DNA of 64,000 bases from CAWIHK01 sp963835935 (lineage in GTDB: Bacteria; Bacteroidota; Ignavibacteria; UBA10030; CAVZMI01). The position numbers and the translations under genes were made by a program. Under the pieces are notes generated by a model. It was not told where the DNA came from, searched no databases, and saw nothing but the letters and a program-made list of their open reading frames with translations. The DNA lies in assembly GCA_963835935.1 (NCBI GenBank), contig CAWIHK010000001.1:1-64000 (forward strand), in the 5' to 3' direction. Positions within the stretch are counted from its first letter, which is position 1; each line of letters begins with the position of its first letter. Below, in pieces: positions 62,291 through 64,000 of this stretch.

Positions 62291-62665
62291 GTGGAAAAGT
62301 TAGGATTAATTGGTATTGGAGGCTTTGCAGGCAGTGTTTTTCGGTACTTAATGCAAGGTTTGATTCATAAGTGGACCGGACCGGGTTTTCCTTATGGCAC
62401 GTTCGTTGTTAATATCCTCGGTTGTTTTTTCATTGGATTAATCATGACTCTGTCAGAGGAACGCTTTTTGATCAGTCAAAATTTGAGGATATTTTTAACT
62501 GTCGGGTTGCTTGGCGGCTTTACAACGTTTTCTTCTTTCAGTTACGAGTCATACTCTTTATTCCAACAAGGTGAATATCTTTACGTGGCTTTTAATACAT
62601 GGGGAAGTATTATTTTTGGTCTGCTTGCAACCTGGTGCGGTGCAGTTCTCGCACGGTTGTTTTAA
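62291..62665 (+). CDS. crcB: Fluoride channel CrcB/Fluc
   Basis: 124 residues from a GTG at 62291 with GGAG about 7 nt upstream; an in-frame GTG at 62261 would add ten unusual residues. Four membrane helices carry the Fluc signatures GGFAGSVFRYLMQG, YGTFVVNILGCFFIGL and GGFTTFSSFSYE (the TFSSF sodium and fluoride site). It exports fluoride as a dual-topology dimer. No fluoride riboswitch was recognised upstream. The partner DUF190 gene follows. Confidence 0.92.
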   Translation: MEKLGLIGIGGFAGSVFRYLMQGLIHKWTGPGFPYGTFVVNILGCFFIGLIMTLSEERFLISQNLRIFLTVGLLGGFTTFSSFSYESYSLFQQGEYLYVAFNTWGSIIFGLLATWCGAVLARLF

Positions 62666-62688
62666 TTTTTTGAGAAAGGGTTGATGTT

Positions 62689-63042
62689 ATGAATCTTTCA
62701 GGAGAAGGAAAACTACTCCGGATTTTTATCGGAGAGGCAGATAAAATTCATGGTAAACTGCTTTACGAAAAAATTGTTGAGCTTGCACGGCAGGATGGAA
62801 TGGCCGGCGCGACTGTTCTTCGCGGTGTTGAAAGCTTTGGAGCATCGAGCAGGATTCATACGGCGAAGATCCTGCGTCTGTCCGAAGATCTTCCAATGGT
62901 AATTGAAATTATAGATACAAAAGAAAAAATCGAGGCACTCCTTCCAAAAATCGATATGGTGTTGAATGATGCCGATTGCGGCGGAATTGTGACGGTTGAA
63001 TCAGTCGAGATTTTAAAATATTTTCATCAGCGGAAGAATTGA
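62689..63042 (+). CDS. DUF190 PII-like protein
   Basis: 117 residues: KLLRIFIGEADKIHGKLLYE, a GMAGATVLRGVESFGASSRI loop and ending in VTVESVEIL, all diagnostic of DUF190, a PII-like ferredoxin fold. It is commonly linked to crcB, as here 23 nt downstream, and probably senses or modulates fluoride handling (inference). Confidence 0.9.
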   Translation: MNLSGEGKLLRIFIGEADKIHGKLLYEKIVELARQDGMAGATVLRGVESFGASSRIHTAKILRLSEDLPMVIEIIDTKEKIEALLPKIDMVLNDADCGGIVTVESVEILKYFHQRKN

Positions 63043-63059
63043 GACTGTAACTCTACAAT

Positions 63060-63671
63060 TTAATCCTCCACTAAAATAACGATCAACTCGCGCGGGCCGT
63101 GCATTCCTTGAATTAGTATCTTCTCAATATCAGCCGTACGGCTTGGCCCGGTTATAAAGATCATACTGCTGAGATTAGCAGGCCATTCCTCGTTACCGAT
63201 TGCCCAGTACCGGAAAAATTCTTCCATATTTTGATACAATTTTCTTTTTGATGCGATGACGATATGACGGCTCGGTAATAAAGACGCTGAACGCCGAGAA
63301 AATTTTCCGTGGCAAATTACGATGGTTCCGGTCTCCGCTATCAATCCGTCGCACGATGTTACACCTGTTTCGGCTTCAAGAATATTGTCGGTGGATTTCC
63401 ATTGACTTAAATCATACTTCTCTAATTCATGGTCGTTTGCAATGAATACTTTTCCGCTGATCTTCAACAGCATTTCAAGCTGTTCGGCAATGGATTTCTC
63501 GGAAGCTGGAATGCACAATCCGCCGACGGATTGAATTCTTTCGGAAAATAATTTAATCGCATCTCTTTCTTGCATCGGCTGTTGACGGCTGCTTTTCACT
63601 CCCGATTTTTCTGATGTGTCGGATCCCGATGATATATCGAGTTGTTTTAATATTGATTCACGTTCATCCAT
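63060..63671 (-). CDS. lutC: LUD-domain lactate-utilisation protein (LutC-like)
   Basis: 203 residues with the LUD fold: VTSCDGLIAETGTIVICH, SRRSASLLPSRHIVIASK and a C-terminal SMIFITGPSRTADIEKILIQ. The usual HGPRE-type terminus is present as MHGPRELIVILVED. LutC acts with LutA and LutB in L-lactate oxidation. It overlaps the upstream lutB-like gene by 8 nt. Confidence 0.9.
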   Translation of the reverse strand: MDERESILKQLDISSGSDTSEKSGVKSSRQQPMQERDAIKLFSERIQSVGGLCIPASEKSIAEQLEMLLKISGKVFIANDHELEKYDLSQWKSTDNILEAETGVTSCDGLIAETGTIVICHGKFSRRSASLLPSRHIVIASKRKLYQNMEEFFRYWAIGNEEWPANLSSMIFITGPSRTADIEKILIQGMHGPRELIVILVED

Positions 63672-64000
63672 CGTTCTCGGTTTGCTCCTTCCACAATTGG
63701 CGGAATGTTTTTTTCGCCGGCTTAGGGAAGTTCCTCGTCTTTGACCAGATGGGAACTCTCATCGTGTTTCCTCTCCCCATAATCTTACCATAAATTTTTG
63801 CACCCAATGTTGCCGCTGCAAGTGTTCTTGAATTCTTCAAAAGAATCACCCAGAGTTTAAAAATTATTTTTTCCGTTTTTTTTGATAATTTATGATCGAC
63901 AATAGCAGATCGTTGGTGCAGCAGAAGCCGATGAATTGGAATTTTAACCGGACAGATATCCGAACAACTTCCGCACAAAGAAGACGCGAATGGCAATGCT
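63664..64000 (-). CDS. lutB: LutB-like iron-sulfur protein, C-terminal part (runs off the right edge)
   Basis: The visible 110 residues are the C-terminus of a LutB-type protein: a [4Fe-4S] ferredoxin motif CGSCSDICPVKIP, then IHRLLLHQR and a helical tail with KTRNFPKPAKKTFRQLW. The first part lies beyond the window. It oxidises lactate together with LutA/LutC in studied systems; it overlaps lutC by 8 nt. Confidence 0.85.
   Translation of the reverse strand, partial: ALPFASSLCGSCSDICPVKIPIHRLLLHQRSAIVDHKLSKKTEKIIFKLWVILLKNSRTLAAATLGAKIYGKIMGRGNTMRVPIWSKTRNFPKPAKKTFRQLWKEQTENDG

Overview
The window looks like chromosomal DNA of a Gram-negative member of the Fibrobacteres-Chlorobi-Bacteroidetes group, most likely an Ignavibacteria/Chlorobi-side lineage (inference). 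The markers are a type IX secretion C-terminal sorting domain with a YPNPFNPAT core (49658-50554), a GWxTD-like outer-membrane-associated lipoprotein, a TonB receptor with a CarboxypepD_reg-like N-terminus, DUF5683 next to parAB, and moderate-to-low GC. Housekeeping genes (eno, murA, lysA, asd, xerD, parAB, rlmI, enzymes of glycogen and sugar-phosphate metabolism) are interleaved with accessory islands. No rRNA, tRNA or CRISPR array was recognised.

Layout. 1-3.2 kb: the downstream half of a TonB/PstS-like/TPR envelope operon on the minus strand, cut off upstream by an ISL3-family element (3218-4592) whose transposase needs a -1 frameshift at an A8 run. 4.6-8.0 kb: a VapBC-like toxin-antitoxin pair and a TdeIII-like restriction-modification operon with an extra small coupled gene. 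8.2-12.8 kb: a MacAB-like efflux/export operon with an S23-type four-helix-bundle gene inserted between its two permease genes. 13-15.4 kb: a palindrome-rich MITE-like element, a gene remnant, an alpha/beta hydrolase and a class D beta-lactamase. 15.6-31.3 kb, mostly plus strand: a large hybrid histidine kinase, a PgpH-like HD phosphodiesterase, xerD, an M50 protease, lysA, asd, glucan phosphorylase, a response regulator, a VOC protein, a PDZ lipoprotein and a cold-shock gene with a clear terminator. 31.6-43.9 kb, mostly minus strand: a small membrane protein, a GalT-like protein, phosphohexomutase, enolase, GWxTD, a frameshifted TonB receptor, a membrane gluzincin/TPR protein and murA.

44.0-49.3 kb is the most interesting accessory region. 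It opens with a second cluster of the same palindromes and continues as an integron-type gene-cassette array with no integrase in the window (CALIN-like). One attC site is split by an IS1111-type IS110-family element (about 45801-47203). Downstream of its transposase lies a structured non-coding segment holding short stretches that match, in bridge-RNA/seekRNA order and strand, the left target flank, the right target flank, the right element end and the left element end. The targeting logic of this attC-directed, RNA-guided element can therefore be read from this single copy. An IS4-family element truncates the last cassette-like gene.

49.6-64 kb: a T9SS cargo protein, a decayed gene, two M16 peptidases, rlmI, an outer-membrane barrel, tag, a SpmA/SpmB-like pair, DUF5683-ridA-parB-parA, an intergenic region with DnaA-box-like and parS-half-site-like words (possible origin region), crcB with DUF190, and the start of a lutBC-like lactate-utilisation operon running off the right edge.
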